Positions 4,341 to 5,728 of a DNA stretch of 5,728 nt are shown here, one piece after another. The position numbers and the translations under genes are program-made. The notes under the pieces are model-generated. The model had not been told where the DNA came from, did not search any database, and saw only the letters and a list, made by a program, of their open reading frames with translations. Source of the stretch: Paracoccaceae bacterium (GTDB lineage: Bacteria > Pseudomonadota > Alphaproteobacteria > Rhodobacterales > Rhodobacteraceae); the NCBI GenBank assembly GCA_023263735.1, contig JALQUQ010000179.1:1-5728 (forward strand), given 5' to 3'. How positions within the stretch are numbered: position 1 is the stretch's first letter; every line of letters starts with the position of its first letter.

Positions 4341-5728
4341 CAAAGTCCCCCAGCGGCCGCGCGTGCAGCCAGCGATGCCGCGCGGCGGTGTGCGGCTGCC
4401 TGATCGCGGTAGAACAGGTTATAGGTGTCAAACGGAATGATCTTGCCCGCAGGGGTCACGAAATGCACGCAGGACCGTTTGACCCGGCTGATGCAGAAAT
4501 TATGCGCGTCAAGGAATTCGGAAATCGCCACGCGGAACAGATCGGGATAGCCGATGTCTTGCGGCGCCTCGATCCCCGGAAAGCAGCAAAACAGCGCCTC
4601 CAACCGCGAGGGAACCGCCCCCTCGACCGACGTCAGCGAGAAGAAATCGAAAATCCGTCGCCGCAATTCAGGGTGGCGTTCAAAGGTGACGGAGTTCGGG
4701 GCCTCGGCCACCAGCATGTCGCGGGGCAAAAGGCCCGTAATCGGCTGCACCTGCTGGCCCCTGCGCAAACCATAGGCGACCGAGATCGACTCGGGGTTGC
4801 AGGGCAGGGGGATCATATCCGTCTTTGCGAATGGCCCGCCATTGGCCCCCACGCGCGCCCGAAGATCGGTCAGGGTGATGCGGTCGCGGGCGGGATCAAA
4901 GCCATGGGCGCGGCCCGCGTCTTGCACGGGTTGAAAGGTCACGCCGCGCACGCAGCCGTAGTTTAGGCCGTGCTGAATGATGGCGTCGATTTCATCATCA
5001 TTCACCCCCGCCTTGATCACCGCGACCAGCGTGGTTGAAATCCCCGCACGCTCCAGATTTTCCAGCGCCTGGTGGCGGATGCGGGTCAGGTCAGCCCCCC
5101 GGATGTCTTTCAACGCCTCAGGCTTCAGGCTGTCGAATTGCAGATAAACCTCAAACCCCGGTTTCAGCTTGGCCAGTTCCGCCACGAATGCGGGGTCCCG
5201 CGCGATGCGCAACCCATTGGTGTTCAGCATCAAATGCCGGATCGGGCGCGCCTTGGCGGCCTGCAGGATTTCAAGGATCTGGGGGTGCAGCGTCGGCTCC
5301 CCGCCCGAGATTTGCACCAGATCGGGCTCTCCCTCACTGGCGACAAGGGTATCCAGCATCGCCTCAACCTCGGCCAAGCTGCGCGTTCCGGGGCGGTCTG
5401 GGCTGCTGTCGGCAAAACAAATCGGGCAGGTCAGATTGCAGGTTTCATTGATTTCGATAATCGCCAAGCAGGAATGCTGTTCATGATCGGGGCAAAGCCC
5501 GCAATCATAGGGGCACCCCAAGTCGATGCGGGTCTGAAACCGCTCGGGCCGATCTGCCGGTTTGATCCAAGCCTGCATCTCCGCCCAATAGGCGGCGTCT
5601 GATGCCACCAGCACCTTTTCAACCCCATGCGCGCGGCACCGTTTCTGGTAATAGATCCGCCCCTCCTCCTCGATCACCTTTGCGGGAACCGGGGCAAGGC
5701 ATTGACTGCACAGGGAAACGGTTTGGCC
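4340..5728 (-). CDS. COG1964-type radical SAM enzyme, relative of tetraether lipid synthase (5' end outside window)
   Basis: The 462 visible codons run in frame from the right edge; the start lies outside the window. In visible numbering, a zinc-ribbon-like site comes first (Cys7, Cys10, Cys31, His34). CPYDCGLCPDHEQHSC follows (72-87), a CX3CX2CX7C site for an extra Fe-S cluster. The canonical radical SAM motif CNLTCPIC (97-104) binds the SAM-cleaving [4Fe-4S] cluster, and SGGEPTLHP (141-149) is the SAM-binding GGEP motif. Later cysteines are 258, 310, 381-382, 412 and 420, with KRSCVHFV and GKIIPFDTYNLFYR near the end. This layout matches COG1964, the group of archaeal tetraether lipid synthase (Tes/MJ0619), which I recall having three [4Fe-4S] clusters and one mononuclear metal. 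The bacterial substrate is unknown. A GTG at 5677 is an internal candidate start but would cut off CxxC of the zinc ribbon, so it is rejected. The gene ends in TGATG coupled to the 36-residue gene. Confidence 0.88.
   Translation of the reverse strand, partial: GQTVSLCSQCLAPVPAKVIEEEGRIYYQKRCRAHGVEKVLVASDAAYWAEMQAWIKPADRPERFQTRIDLGCPYDCGLCPDHEQHSCLAIIEINETCNLTCPICFADSSPDRPGTRSLAEVEAMLDTLVASEGEPDLVQISGGEPTLHPQILEILQAAKARPIRHLMLNTNGLRIARDPAFVAELAKLKPGFEVYLQFDSLKPEALKDIRGADLTRIRHQALENLERAGISTTLVAVIKAGVNDDEIDAIIQHGLNYGCVRGVTFQPVQDAGRAHGFDPARDRITLTDLRARVGANGGPFAKTDMIPLPCNPESISVAYGLRRGQQVQPITGLLPRDMLVAEAPNSVTFERHPELRRRIFDFFSLTSVEGAVPSRLEALFCCFPGIEAPQDIGYPDLFRVAISEFLDAHNFCISRVKRSCVHFVTPAGKIIPFDTYNLFYRDQAAAHRRAASLAARAAAGGL

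Overview
The window is about 5.7 kb of GC-rich DNA (roughly 60% G+C by eye). Its gene content and protein style fit an alphaproteobacterium, most likely of the Rhodobacteraceae/Rhodobacterales. The evidence is a gatC-gatA pair divergent from a UlaG/UPF0173-type metal hydrolase, a GlpX-type fructose bisphosphatase, and TTG-type -35 elements. This placement is inference from family resemblance, not from a search.

Layout, left to right. (1) Positions 1-564, minus strand: the 5' end of gatA (cut by the window edge) and complete gatC, overlapping by ATGA, for tRNA-dependent amidotransferase. (2) Positions 565-709: a short divergent promoter region. (3) Positions 710-1408, plus strand: a metallo-beta-lactamase-fold hydrolase with complete metal motifs. 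(4) Positions 1386-2696, minus strand: an exported AlgX/AlgJ-like SGNH-fold protein. It keeps the family's landmarks and disulfide-type cysteines but lacks the expected catalytic Ser and His. Its 3' end overlaps the hydrolase's 3' end by 23 bp, tail to tail. (5) Positions 2697-2908: the spacer holding a good intrinsic terminator for glpX and a possible promoter for the AlgX-like gene. (6) Positions 2909-3874, minus strand: glpX, class II fructose-1,6-bisphosphatase. (7) Positions 3875-3999: the leader/promoter region of glpX. (8) Positions 4000-5728, minus strand: a tightly coupled three-gene unit. A large radical SAM enzyme of the COG1964 type (the group that includes archaeal tetraether lipid synthase) runs in from the right edge. 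Its TGA shares one base with the ATG of a 36-residue membrane microprotein, too short for ordinary gene calling. The TGA of that microprotein in turn overlaps the GTG of a 77-residue two-helix membrane protein.

GatCA and GlpX are housekeeping genes. The two parts most worth attention are the radical SAM/36-aa/77-aa cassette, which pairs a cluster-rich enzyme with two tiny membrane proteins and may act on a membrane substrate, and the apparently catalytically dead AlgX-like periplasmic protein.
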